NCBI RefSeq assembly: GCF_027941775.1
Contig: NZ_CP115917.1
Span: 1,315,001 to 1,379,000 of the forward strand
Direction: 5' to 3'
DNA length: 64,000 nt
From: Tenacibaculum pacificus
GTDB lineage: Bacteria; Bacteroidota; Bacteroidia; Flavobacteriales; Flavobacteriaceae
Shown here: piece after piece, positions 40,021 through 52,400 of the stretch
How the letters are laid out: every line of letters starts with the position of its first letter
Position numbering within the stretch: the first letter of the stretch is position 1
The notes under the pieces: generated by a model
What the model was told of the DNA's origin: nothing
The model's input: only the letters and a program-made list of their open reading frames with translations
Database searches by the model: none
Translations under genes and position numbers: made by a program

Positions 40021-40112
40021 TTTATCTTTTCATTAACAATTCTTACTTATTTTTTTAAACGATTTTTTTAACGTATATTAAGGTGTTATTAACCCCCTAA
40101 TACAACCCCCAA

Positions 40113-40601
40113 ATGAATAACCGTCCCCTAAGGTTATTAGTAGTGCTGTGCGCACTAATTTTAACATCTTGCTCATCAAATAATGATATTGAATTAATAG
40201 AATTAGAAAGTTATAGTAAACTTAATGTAAAGACTATTGAAACAGAAATTCTAAGTCAAATTAATGACTATAGAATTAATAATGGATTCTCTCCTTTAGA
40301 AAAATCAGATACTATTAAATTACAATCAAAAAAACACACTGATTATATGATTGAAAAAGATATAGTTTCTCATGATTTTTTTAACACACGTAAAGAATAC
40401 TTAAATAAAAATATAAATGCAATAAGTGTTGCTGAAAATGTTGCTTATGGGTATTCTTCAGCTAAATCTGTAGTAAATGCATGGATTATAAGTAATGGTC
40501 ACCGAAATAATATTGAAGGAGATTTTACTCATTTTGATATTAATGCCGAAAAAAACTTAAAAGGTAAATGGTATTTTACTAATATTTTTGTAAAAAAATA
40601 A
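40113..40601 (+). CDS. CAP-domain (SCP/PR1-like) lipoprotein
   Basis: 162 residues. A signal with lipobox LTSCSSNND is followed by a single CAP domain (about 40-162): EILSQINDYRINNGFSPLE, KHTDYMIEKDIVSHD (His and Asp/Glu site), SVAENVAYGYSSAKSVVNAWIISNGHRNNI and YFTNIFVKK. CAP domain proteins are extracellular and bind lipids or act as peptidase-like proteins. It ends at a perfect palindrome shared with the convergent OmpA gene. Confidence 0.85.
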   Translation: MNNRPLRLLVVLCALILTSCSSNNDIELIELESYSKLNVKTIETEILSQINDYRINNGFSPLEKSDTIKLQSKKHTDYMIEKDIVSHDFFNTRKEYLNKNINAISVAENVAYGYSSAKSVVNAWIISNGHRNNIEGDFTHFDINAEKNLKGKWYFTNIFVKK

Positions 40602-40602
40602 T

Positions 40603-40630
40603 TAAGATAGCACTTATAAGTGCTATCTTA
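40603..40630. terminator. Perfect 28-bp palindrome, bidirectional terminator
   Basis: TAAGATAGCACTTA and its exact reverse complement. It lies two bases after the CAP stop and four before the OmpA stop on the other strand. It is flanked by A-runs on the left and Ts on the right. Confidence 0.75.
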
Positions 40631-40634
40631 AATT

Positions 40635-42518
40635 TTAGTTATAATCATTTATAATAATAAATTTTGAACGTCTATTTTTTTGATGCTCTTCTTCTGTACA
40701 GATTGCATTATTAATACACTTATTTACTAATTGTTTTTCTCCAAAACCAATAGCGCTTTCTATTCTTGAAGATTCTATACCTCTTGATAAAATATAATCT
40801 CTTGTTGATTTGGCTCTTTTATCTGATAAAGTTTCATTATAATTATCATCACCTCTACTATCTGTATGAGATTCAATTTTAATTATCATTTTAGGATGAT
40901 TTTTTAAAACTTTAACAACATACTCTAACTCAAATGCTGCATCAGATCTTATACTTGATTTATCAAAATCAAAAAATATTGGGCTTATCACTATTTCTTT
41001 ATCTATAATTAAAGGAGTTAAATATAAGTTTTTAACTATTTCTTTATTTCTAATACTTGTAGTAATTACACTTTTAAAATCCTCTTTATAATCTTTCTTA
41101 GAACCTCTTAATTTATATTTACTATTACAATCTACCTCAAATGAATAAGATGCATCTAAACCTGTTGTAAAATTATTAATTACTTTTCCTTTATTATTTA
41201 TTAACTCGACTAATGTATTTGTTAAAATTTCATCTGTTTTAATATCAAAAGTCTTACCCTTTAGAAGCTGTTTACATTTATAAGATTCAAAACCATAAAT
41301 ATCATCATGTCCTTTTCCTTTAGGTCTATTAGAAGAAAAATAACCTGTTTGATTATCTTTATTTATAAAAAAAGAAAAATCATCGTATCTACTATTAAAT
41401 GGCGCTCCCATATTAATAACCTCTGATGAATTATTTTTTAATAAATTAGATTTAAATATATCTAAAAAACCTAGATTTTGATAACCATCAGATGAAAAGT
41501 AAAACACGTACTGTTTTGATACAAATGGGAACATTTCTCTACCACTTGTATTAATACTTTCCCCCATATTTATTGGCTCACCATAAGAACCATTAGGTAA
41601 AATAGCTGTTTTATAAATATCAGTTAAACCATAACCTCCAGGCCTATCTGAAGTAAAATATAACGTTTTATCATCTGGACTTAAAGCTGGATGACCATTT
41701 GAGTGTATATCATCATTTATAGGAAGTTCTTTTATATTAGTCCAATTACCATTAATTAAAGTTGCTTTAAGTATTTTTAAATGTGATGTTCCTTTTTTAT
41801 CGTAATCTAATTTCTTTCTTTTTGTTAAGTTATTTCTTGTGAAATACATTGTTTTACCATCACTTGTAATAGCGATATTTGATTCATGAAAACTTGTATT
41901 TATTTCTGATGATTTTATAGGTGTAACATTTTTTATGTTTTTAACATCCTTAATGTCATCTATTAAAGCTTCATATAAATCTAGATAAGGCTCATTATTC
42001 CACTTATAGATTCTTCCTTTTTTATTTTTAGTTGAAGCAAATACAAATTTGTTATTATGTACGTACGCTCCAAAATCAGAATTTTTAGTATTTATAGCTA
42101 AATTACTAACTTTTACAGAATCTTTATTTAGTGTTTTTAGTTTTTCATAATCTATTTTGGTTGATGATTTTTTATTATTTGGTAACTTTTTCAACCACTC
42201 TTCAGCTTTATTATACTGTCCTGCACTTCTTAAAGATTGTGCGTATTTATAAATAGTTTCACTACTTAAGCCTTTATCAGTTTTAGCAGCTAATCGATAC
42301 CACTTTGTGGCTTTTTCAGAATTCGAATTATTATAATAACAATCACCTAAACGAGTTAATACATACGTACTACTATCTCCTTTTTCAACTGCTTTTTCAT
42401 AAAATTCAGCAGCTTTAATATAAGAGTAGTTTTTAAAAAATTTATCTGCAACTCTTTTTTGAGAAAAAGAACAAAGAACTAAAAAAAATAATATTAAGAA
42501 TGTGATTTTTGTTTTCAT
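40635..42518 (-). CDS. OmpA family protein with TPR and PD40 (WD40-like) repeats
   Basis: 627 residues. A signal peptide (to about SFSQKRV) is followed by TPR repeats (about 25-120), PD40 beta-propeller units (about 190-410; SPDDKTLYFTSDRPGGYGL), a carboxypeptidase-regulatory-like strand domain, and a C-terminal OmpA peptidoglycan-binding domain (FDFDKSSIRSDAAFEL, IESHTDSRGDDNYNETLS). It is the third gene of the sprB-like operon, 10 bases after the PorP/SprF gene. In flavobacterial adhesin clusters this protein type accompanies SprF and SprB-like proteins and ties the complex to the cell wall. Confidence 0.88.
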   Translation of the reverse strand: MKTKITFLILFFLVLCSFSQKRVADKFFKNYSYIKAAEFYEKAVEKGDSSTYVLTRLGDCYYNNSNSEKATKWYRLAAKTDKGLSSETIYKYAQSLRSAGQYNKAEEWLKKLPNNKKSSTKIDYEKLKTLNKDSVKVSNLAINTKNSDFGAYVHNNKFVFASTKNKKGRIYKWNNEPYLDLYEALIDDIKDVKNIKNVTPIKSSEINTSFHESNIAITSDGKTMYFTRNNLTKRKKLDYDKKGTSHLKILKATLINGNWTNIKELPINDDIHSNGHPALSPDDKTLYFTSDRPGGYGLTDIYKTAILPNGSYGEPINMGESINTSGREMFPFVSKQYVFYFSSDGYQNLGFLDIFKSNLLKNNSSEVINMGAPFNSRYDDFSFFINKDNQTGYFSSNRPKGKGHDDIYGFESYKCKQLLKGKTFDIKTDEILTNTLVELINNKGKVINNFTTGLDASYSFEVDCNSKYKLRGSKKDYKEDFKSVITTSIRNKEIVKNLYLTPLIIDKEIVISPIFFDFDKSSIRSDAAFELEYVVKVLKNHPKMIIKIESHTDSRGDDNYNETLSDKRAKSTRDYILSRGIESSRIESAIGFGEKQLVNKCINNAICTEEEHQKNRRSKFIIINDYN

Positions 42519-42528
42519 ATATATACGC

Positions 42529-43467
42529 TTAAAAATATCTTGGTGACCTTACTCTGTTAGAGCTATTTAACTCATACATTAATAATGCTTCATGAGTACC
42601 ATTTGAAAATTGATTTATATCAGATAAAGGATACTCATAAGCGTAACCTATTCGAAAATCATCTGATATTTGAAAATCAATCAACGCGCCCAAGGCACCT
42701 GTATACTCATTAAATCTATACGAACCTCCTAACCAAAATTTATCATTAAAAAGAAAATTTGCTGTTACATCATATGATAAAGGAGCTCCATTGGTTGCTT
42801 TAATTAAAGTTGCAGGTTTAAATTTTACGTTATTATTTAATTCAAAAACATATCCCCCGGTCAAGTAGTAACTTCTTTTATCAAGAACACCATAATTAAC
42901 TCCATCAACTGTTAAATCATTATGATTTACATTTATTAATCTTGGAGTAGATAAACCTACATACCATTTTTCTGTATGTAAAAATAAACCACTACCAATA
43001 TTAGGTTCCCATCTATTACCTACTCCACTAACTGCAGGATCTAATCCTTCTGCAATTAATAACTCATCATCTAAACTATATTGGGTAAAACCTGCTTTTA
43101 AACCAAAAGCTAATTTCAAACCATAACTTAATTGAATAGTATATGAAAAATCTCCATATAAATAAGTGAATTTTTCATAGCCTAATTTATCATTTATAAA
43201 TGATAACCCTACTCCTATTTTTTCATTTCGTAATGGTGCATTAATTGATAATGTTTGGGTTTCTGCTCCTTTTCCAAAACCCGCCCATTGACTTCTATGT
43301 AACCCCACAATACTTAATACTTCTCTACTACCTGCGTATGCCGGATTTACAGAAATTGTATTATACATATATTGAGTAAATTGAGGTAATTGTTGTCCTT
43401 GTATATTAAAAATTGATAAAATAAATAATACAAGAATTGTATATAATAATTTGTTGTTATAATTCAT
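42529..43467 (-). CDS. PorP/SprF family type IX secretion membrane protein
   Basis: 312 residues with a signal peptide (NIQGQQLPQFTQYMYN). The conserved PorP/SprF opening is QYMYNTISVNPAYAGSREVLSIVGLHRSQWAGF, seen in pieces here, followed by an outer-membrane beta-barrel with alternating aromatic strands to the C-terminal F. SprF-type proteins are needed to export and attach type-B sorting domain partners such as SprB. The gene lies 10 bases downstream of the giant adhesin gene, which carries that domain. Confidence 0.9.
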   Translation of the reverse strand: MNYNNKLLYTILVLFILSIFNIQGQQLPQFTQYMYNTISVNPAYAGSREVLSIVGLHRSQWAGFGKGAETQTLSINAPLRNEKIGVGLSFINDKLGYEKFTYLYGDFSYTIQLSYGLKLAFGLKAGFTQYSLDDELLIAEGLDPAVSGVGNRWEPNIGSGLFLHTEKWYVGLSTPRLINVNHNDLTVDGVNYGVLDKRSYYLTGGYVFELNNNVKFKPATLIKATNGAPLSYDVTANFLFNDKFWLGGSYRFNEYTGALGALIDFQISDDFRIGYAYEYPLSDINQFSNGTHEALLMYELNSSNRVRSPRYF

Positions 43468-43477
43468 AGCTTATATA

Positions 43478-46400
43478 TTACTTGGTTGCTAAATAAATTG
43501 CTCCTGTAAATGGTTTTAACCCACTATTCTCTAATATGACAATGTAATAATATGTTCCCGCAGGCAACTTCTCACCACTTCCAAAAGTTAGTCCTTCTGA
43601 GACTCCATTCCAATTATTAGTATAATTACTCGACTTGTAAACTCTTCCTCCCCAACGATTAAAAATCTTTACACTTACTCTAAATCCACATGATTCAGCT
43701 CCTGCTACTTTAAAATATTCATTCAATGAGTCACCATTTGGTGTTACTGCTTTTGATATCTTAATATCATCTTTACCACGTGGTAAAACAATACATTCAT
43801 CATTTATATTTATAATAACCTGTGTAACGAGTATACAAAAATCATTAGAAACTGTGTAGTTAAAAATATAATCACCTAAAGAAAGATTTAAAGGATCAAA
43901 AACCCCATTTGAAAGCGATAAATTATCTCCTTTTACAAGAGTCCATTTACCTTTAGATAATGAAATATTACTATCTACTAAGTAATCATTTAAATCAATT
44001 TCACCATCATCAATACATCTCGAATCTTCTATTACACTTGTATTTTTATTAACCGTAACATTTATATTTTGTGTAAAACTAGTAGTATTACCACAAGAAT
44101 CAGTCGCTATCCAATTTCTTTTAATTAAATAATCGTTACCTGTTCCATCAAATGTATTATCCTCTTCAAATTCAACCTTAATATTATTACTTGAACAATT
44201 ATCTGTAAACTCTAAAGTAGGAACTTCTGGTATATTATCACACACTACATTAATATCATTAATATCATTAATATCTGTTACTAATTCTGGTACATCATCA
44301 TCTATAACCATAATTTTTTGAGTATGACTAGAAGTATTACCTGCACAATCTTTAAGATTCCACGTTCTTATTATTTTATATTCTGAATCACATTGGTTAG
44401 GTATTCTTGTTATATTTTCTGTATAGACTAACTCTAAATCAGAAGAAAGACTACAATTATCTGATACTAATAAAATACCAACTTCTGGTACTTCATCACA
44501 ACTCACAGTTATATCCTGTGGTAATTCACCTATAAAACTGGGCTTGATAGTATCTTCTATAATAATTGTTTGGTCTTTCGTTGTCGTGTTTCCACAAGCA
44601 TCGCTTAAACTCCAAGTTCTCGTGATTACTTTTGAGCCATCACAAGTTCCTGCTGTTTCAACATCTGTAAAGGTTGCATCTAATGTGGTATCACAGTTAT
44701 CTGACTCGTCAGTTACATCTCCTGTTTTGATTACCGATACATCAAAAGTACAGTTCGTCTCTGTTGATATTGTGATATCTGAAGGAACTGTAAATGTTGG
44801 CTTGATGGTATCTTCAATCGTAATTGTTTGGTCTTTCGTGGTAGTATTTCCACAAGCATCACTTAAACTCCATGTTCTCGTGATTACTTTTGAGCCATCA
44901 CAACTTCCTACTGTTTCAACATCGGTAAAGGTTGCATCTAATGTGGTATCACAGTTATCTGACTCATCAGTTACATCTCCTGTTTTGATTACCGATACAT
45001 CAAAAGTACAGTTCGTATCTGTTGATATTGTGATATCTGAAGGAACTGTAAATGTTGGCTTGATGGTATCTTCAATCGTAATTGTTTGGTCTTTCGTGGT
45101 AGTACTTCCACAAGCATCGCTTAAACTCCAAGTTCTCGTGATTACTTTTGAGCCATCACAACTTCCTGCTGTTTCAACATCTGTAAAGGTTGCATCTAAT
45201 GTGGTATCACAGTTATCTGACTCATCAGTTACATCTCCTGTTTTGATTACCGATACATCAAAAGTACAATTCGTATCTGTTGAAATTGTGATATCCGAAG
45301 GAACTGTAAAACTTGGCTTGATTGTATCTTCAATTGTAATTGTTTGATCTTTCGTGGTGGTGTTTCCACAAGCATCGCTTAAACTCCAAGTTCTCGTGAT
45401 TACTTTTGAGCCATCACAAGTTCCTGCTGTTTCAACATCTGTAAAGGTTGCATCTAATGTGGTATCACAGTTATCTGACTCGTCAGTTACATCTCCTGTT
45501 GCTATTACCGATACATCAAAAGTACAGTTCGTATCTGTTGATATTGTGATATCCGAAGGAACTGTAAATGTTGGCTTGATTGTATCTTCAATTGTAATTG
45601 TTTGGTCTTTCGTTGTCGTGTTTCCACAAGCATCGCTTAAACTCCAAGTTCTCGTGATTACTTTTGAGCCATCACAAGTTCCTGCTGTTTCAACATCTGT
45701 AAAGGTTGCATCTAATGTGGTATCACAGTTATCTGACTCGTCAGTTACATCTCCTGTTTTGATTACCGATACATCAAAAGTACAGTTCGTATCTGTTGAT
45801 ATTGTGATATCTGAAGGAACTGTAAATGTTGGCTTGATGGTATCTTCAATCGTAATTGTTTGGTCTTTCGTGGTAGTATTTCCACAAGCATCGCTTAAAC
45901 TCCAAGTTCTCGTGATTACTTTTGAGCCATCACAAGTTCCTGCTGTTTCAACATCTGTAAAGGTTGCATCTAATGTGGTATCACAGTTATCTGACTCGTC
46001 AGTTACATCTCCTGTTGCTATTACCGATACATCAAAAGTACAGTTCGTATCTGTTGATATTGTGATATCCGAAGGAACTGTAAAACTTGGCTTGATTGTA
46101 TCTTCTATAGTAATAACTTGGTCTTTTGTTGTGGTGTTTCCACAAGCATCGCTTAAACTCCATGTACGCGTGATTACTTTTGAGCCCTCACAACTTCCTG
46201 CTGTTTCAACATCTGTAAAGGTTGCATCTAATGTGGTATCACAGTTATCTGACTCGTCAGTTACATCTCCTGTTGCTATTACCGATACATCAAAAGTACA
46301 GTTCGTATCTGTTGATATTGTGATATCCGAAGGAACTGTAAAACTTGGCTTGATTGTATCTTCTATAGTAATAACTTGGTCTTTTGTGGTGGTGTTTCCG

Positions 46401-49400
46401 CAAGCATCGCTTAAACTCCATGTTCTCGTGATTACTTTTGAACCATCACAACTTCCTACTGTTTCAACATCTGTAAAGGTTGCATCTAATGTGGTATCAC
46501 AGTTATCTGACTCGTCAGTTACATCTCCTGTTGCTATTACCGATACATCAAAAGTACAGTTCGTATCTGTTGATATTGTGATATCCGAAGGAACTGTAAA
46601 ACTTGGCTTGATTGTATCTTCTATAGTAATAACTTGGTCTTTTGTGGTGGTGTTTCCGCAAGCATCGCTTAAACTCCATGTTCTCGTGATTACTTTTGAG
46701 CCATCACAAGTTCCTGCTGTTTCAACATCTGTAAAGGTTGCATCTAATGTGGTATCACAGTTATCTGACTCGTCAGTTACATCTCCTGTTGCTATTACCG
46801 ATACATCAAAAGTACAGTTCGTATCTGTTGATATTGTGATATCCGAAGGAACTGTAAAACTTGGCTTGATTGTATCTTCTATAGTAATAACTTGGTCTTT
46901 CGTGGTGGTGTTTCCACAAGCATCGCTTAAACTCCATGTACGCGTGATTACTTTTGAGCCCTCACAACTTCCTGCTGTTTCAACATCTGTAAAGGTTGCA
47001 TCTAATGTGGTATCACAGTTATCTGACTCGTCAGTTACATCTCCTGTTGCTATTACCGATACATCAAAAGTACAGTTCGTATCTGTTGATATTGTGATAT
47101 CCGAAGGAACTGTAAAACTTGGCTTGATTGTATCTTCTATAGTAATAACTTGGTCTTTTGTTGTGGTGTTTCCACAAGCATCGCTTAAACTCCATGTACG
47201 CGTGATTACTTTTGAGCCATCACAAGTTCCTGCTGTTTCAATATCTGTAAAGGTTGCATCTAATGTGGTATCACAGTTATCTGACTCGTCAGTTACATCT
47301 CCTGTTGCTATTACCGATACATCAAAAGTACAGTTCGTATCTGTTGATATTGTGATATCCGAAGGAACTGTAAAACTTGGCTTGATTGTATCTTCAATTG
47401 TAATAACTTGGTCTTTCGTGGTGGTGTTTCCACAAGCATCGCTTAAACTCCATGTACGCGTGATTACTTTTGAGCCATCACAAGTTCCTGCTGTTTCAAT
47501 ATCTGTAAAGGTTGCATCTAATGTGGTATCACAGTTATCTGACTCGTCAGTTACATCTCCTGTTGCTATTACCGATACATCAAAAGTACAGTTCGTATCT
47601 GTTGATATTGTGATATCCGAAGGAACTGTAAAACTTGGCTTGATTGTATCTTCAATTGTAATAACTTGGTCTTTCGTGGTGGTGTTTCCACAAGCATCGC
47701 TTAAACTCCATGTACGCGTGATTACTTTTGAGCCATCACAACTTCCTGCTGTTTCAACATCTGTAAAGGTTGCATCTAATGTGGTATCACAGTTATCTGA
47801 CTCGTCAGTTACATCTCCTGTTGCTATTACCGATACATCAAAAGTACAGTTCGTATCTGTTGATATTGTGATATCCGAAGGAACTGTAAAACTTGGCTTG
47901 ATTGTATCTTCTATAGTAATAACTTGGTCTTTTGTTGTGGTGTTTCCACAAGCATCGCTTAAACTCCATGTACGCGTGATTACTTTTGAGCCATCACAAG
48001 TTCCTGCTGTTTCAATATCTGTAAAGGTTGCATCTAATGTGGTATCACAGTTATCTGACTCGTCAGTTACATCTCCTGTTGCTATTACCGATACATCAAA
48101 AGTACAGTTCGTATCTGTTGATATTGTGATATCCGAAGGAACTGTAAAACTTGGCTTGATTGTATCTTCAATTGTAATAACTTGGTCTTTCGTGGTGGTG
48201 TTTCCACAAGCATCGCTTAAACTCCATGTACGCGTGATTACTTTTGAGCCATCACAAGTTCCTGCTGTTTCAATATCTGTAAAGGTTGCATCTAATGTGG
48301 TATCACAGTTATCTGACTCGTCAGTTACATCTCCTGTTGCTATTACCGATACATCAAAAGTACAGTTCGTATCTGTTGATATTGTGATATCCGAAGGAAC
48401 TGTAAAACTTGGCTTGATTGTATCTTCAATTGTAATAACTTGGTCTTTCGTGGTGGTGTTTCCACAAGCATCGCTTAAACTCCATGTACGCGTGATTACT
48501 TTTGAGCCATCACAACTTCCTGCTGTTTCAACATCTGTAAAGGTTGCATCTAATGTGGTATCACAGTTATCTGACTCGTCAGTTACATCTCCTGTTGCTA
48601 TTACCGATACATCAAAAGTACAGTTCGTATCTGTTGATATTGTGATATCCGAAGGAACTGTAAAACTTGGCTTGATTGTATCTTCTATAGTAATAACTTG
48701 GTCTTTTGTTGTGGTGTTTCCACAAGCATCGCTTAAACTCCATGTACGCGTGATTACTTTTGAGCCATCACAAGTTCCTGCTGTTTCAATATCTGTAAAG
48801 GTTGCATCTAATGTGGTATCACAGTTATCTGACTCGTCAGTTACATCTCCTGTTGCTATTACCGATACATCAAAAGTACAGTTCGTATCTGTTGATATTG
48901 TGATATCCGAAGGAACTGTAAAACTTGGCTTGATTGTATCTTCAATTGTAATAACTTGGTCTTTCGTGGTGGTGTTTCCACAAGCATCGCTTAAACTCCA
49001 TGTACGCGTGATTACTTTTGAGCCATCACAAGTTCCTGCTGTTTCAACATCTGTAAAGGTTGCATCTAATGTGGTATCACAGTTATCTGACTCGTCAGTT
49101 ACATCTCCTGTTGCTATTACCGATACATCAAAAGTACAGTTCGTATCTGTTGATATTGTGATATCCGAAGGAACTGTAAAACTTGGCTTGATTGTATCTT
49201 CTATAGTAATAACTTGGTCTTTTGTTGTGGTGTTTCCGCAAGCATCGCTTAAACTCCAAGTTCTCGTGATTACTTTTGAGCCATCACAACTTCCTGCTGT
49301 TTCAACATCGGTAAAGGTTGCATCTAATGTGGTATCGCAATTGTCTGATTCATCCGTTACATCTCCTGTTACTATTACCGATACATCAAAAGTACAGTTC

Positions 49401-52400
49401 GTATCTGTTGATATTGTGATATCCGAAGGAACTGTAAATGTTGGCTTGATTGTATCTTCAATTGTAATTGTTTGATCTTTCGTGGTGGTGTTTCCACAAG
49501 CATCGCTTAAACTCCATGTACGCGTGATTACTTTTGAGCCATCACAACTTCCTGCTGTTTCAACATCTGTAAAGGTTGCATCTAATGTGGTATCACAGTT
49601 ATCTGACTCGTCAGTTACATCTCCTGTTGCTATTACCGATACATCAAAAGTACAGTTCGTATCTGTTGATATTGTGATATCCGAAGGAACTGTAAAACTT
49701 GGCTTGATTGTATCTTCTATAGTAATAACTTGGTCTTTTGTGGTGGTGTTTCCGCAAGCATCGCTTAAACTCCAAGTTCTCGTGATTACTTTTGAGCCAT
49801 CACAACTTCCTGCTGTTTCAACATCGGTAAAGGTTGCATCTAATGTGGTATCGCAATTGTCTGATTCATCCGTTACATCTCCTGTTACTATTACCGATAC
49901 ATCAAAAGTACAGTTCGTATCTGTTGATATTGTGATATCCGAAGGAACTGTAAATGTTGGCTTGATTGTATCTTCAATTGTAATTGTTTGATCTTTCGTG
50001 GTGGTGTTTCCACAAGCATCGCTTAAACTCCAAGTTCTCGTGATTACTTTTGAGCCATCACAACTTCCTGCTGTTTCAACATCGGTAAAGGTTGCATCTA
50101 ATGTGGTATCGCAATTGTCTGATTCATCCGTTACATCTCCTGTTACTATTACCGATACATCAAAAGTACAGTTCGTATCTGTTGATATTGTGATATCCGA
50201 AGGAACTGTAAATGTTGGCTTGATTGTATCTTCAATTGTAATTGTTTGATCTTTCGTGGTGGTGTTTCCACAAGCATCGCTTAAACTCCATGTACGCGTG
50301 ATTACTTTTGAGCCATCACAACTTCCTGCTGTTTCAACATCTGTAAAGGTTGCATCTAATGTGGTATCACAGTTATCTGACTCGTCAGTTACATCTCCTG
50401 TTGCTATTACCGATACATCAAAAGTACAGTTCGTATCTGTTGATATTGTGATATCCGAAGGAACTGTAAATGTTGGCTTGATTGTATCTTCTATAGTAAT
50501 AACTTGGTCTTTTGTGGTGGTGTTTCCGCAAGCATCGCTTAAACTCCAAGTTCTCGTGATTACTTTTGAGCCATCACAACTTCCTGCTGTTTCAACATCG
50601 GTAAAGGTTGCATCTAATGTGGTATCGCAATTGTCTGATTCATCCGTTACATCTCCTGTTACTATTACCGATACATCAAAAGTACAGTTCGTATCTGTTG
50701 ATATTGTGATATCCGAAGGAACTGTAAATGTTGGCTTGATTGTATCTTCAATTGTAATTGTTTGGTCTTTTGTTGTGGTGTTTCCACAAGCATCGCTTAA
50801 ACTCCAAATTCTCGTGATTACTTTTGAGCCATCACAAGTTCCTGCTATTTCAACATCTGTAAAGGTTGCATCTAATGTGGTATCACAGTTATCTGACTCG
50901 TCAGTTACATCTCCTGTTGCTATTACCGATACATCAAAAGTACAGTTCGTATCTGTTGATATTGTGATATCCGAAGGAACTGTAAAACTTGGCTTGATTG
51001 TATCTTCAATCGTAATAATTAATGTATCTATTCCTATTTTACCGCAAGCATCAGTAACCTTAAAAGTTCTTAAAACTTTAGTTATACAACCATTATAAGA
51101 AATAATTTCATCTTTATATGTAATCGCAACAATATTTGTATCATCACTTACAGAATATCCTATAGTATTAAAATCAACAATATTAACAAGAACTTCTGTT
51201 AAACTAAATTTATACCTAGCATTTACTGAAGTTATATTATTTTGATTACATGTTTCAATAAGTAATGCATCTGGAACAATAATTACTGGTACTTCATTAT
51301 CTAAAGAAATAAGTGTTGTTGAAATTGATTTTTCACAATCATTAGCATCAGTAACTGTAACTGTATATAAACCTGTGCTAAGATTATTAATATCTTGAGT
51401 TATTGCACCATTACTCCACAAATAACTATAGTTACCTGTTCCTCCTGTCACAGACAAATCAATACCTCCATCGATTCCGCCACAACTTAAATCACTCCCT
51501 AACAAAGATAAAGATAACTCATCAGGTGAATTAATTGTATACTTTTCATTAAAAGAACATCCTTGCTTATCGGTAATAACAACCGTATAATCTCCTGCTC
51601 CTAAATTTGATATATCTTTAGTTCTAGATCCATTACTCCAATTATATAAATAATCACCATAGCCTCCTGAAACCGTTAATTCAATACTTCCATCATTACC
51701 ATTATAACACTTAGTATTATTTATTAACTCTACAACTTTTATTGGATCTGCTAAAGCAATCGATTTTTCTTCTTTTCCTGATGACAAAGTACAACCTATG
51801 GCTGGATAAACCGAGCCATATTCTAATTCAGCTCTAAAATCACCTGTAAAATCATCACTTCCTGTATAATTAAACACTCCATCTCCAGTAGATGATGTAC
51901 CTACTAAAACATTATTTAAAAAAAAATTCCATAAATAAGTTCCTGTAACACCTCCACAGGAATCTCCACTTAAGCTAAAAGAATAATTAATTGAATTTAA
52001 ACATTTTTCTCTATTAATTTCAATATTCTTTACAGGACAAGGTATACATATGTCTGGATTATCAAAAACTTTAGTAGTTTCAATACAATCTGAATTTATA
52101 TATTTTAGAGTAGATACACTTTGAGTAACATTACCACAGTAATTAGGATCTGTTGCTAGTATCGAATATTTTAAAGTAAGTGTTTCGTTTAATACTTTAT
52201 CTATTTCCCAATTGATAGTATTATTTACAAATGAACCTGTGCCTTTATCTATATCTAAAGTACTACTTGAAGTTAAACTCCCAGGTATTATTTGATATGC
52301 ATCAGCTACTATATCTTTAACTAAAGGTTCACCAGGTAAAGATACAGCTGCAGGTATTAATTGCCCTAAAATTGTACTATAAATACTAGTTAAATCTGCT

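Noticed and set aside
44544..51098. Long plus-strand ORFs (up to 1373 codons) opposite the adhesin
   Set aside because: The 258-bp unit is divisible by three and lacks stops in that antisense frame, so it stays open by repetition. The sense protein has signal peptide, VWA and sorting domains; the antisense frames have none.
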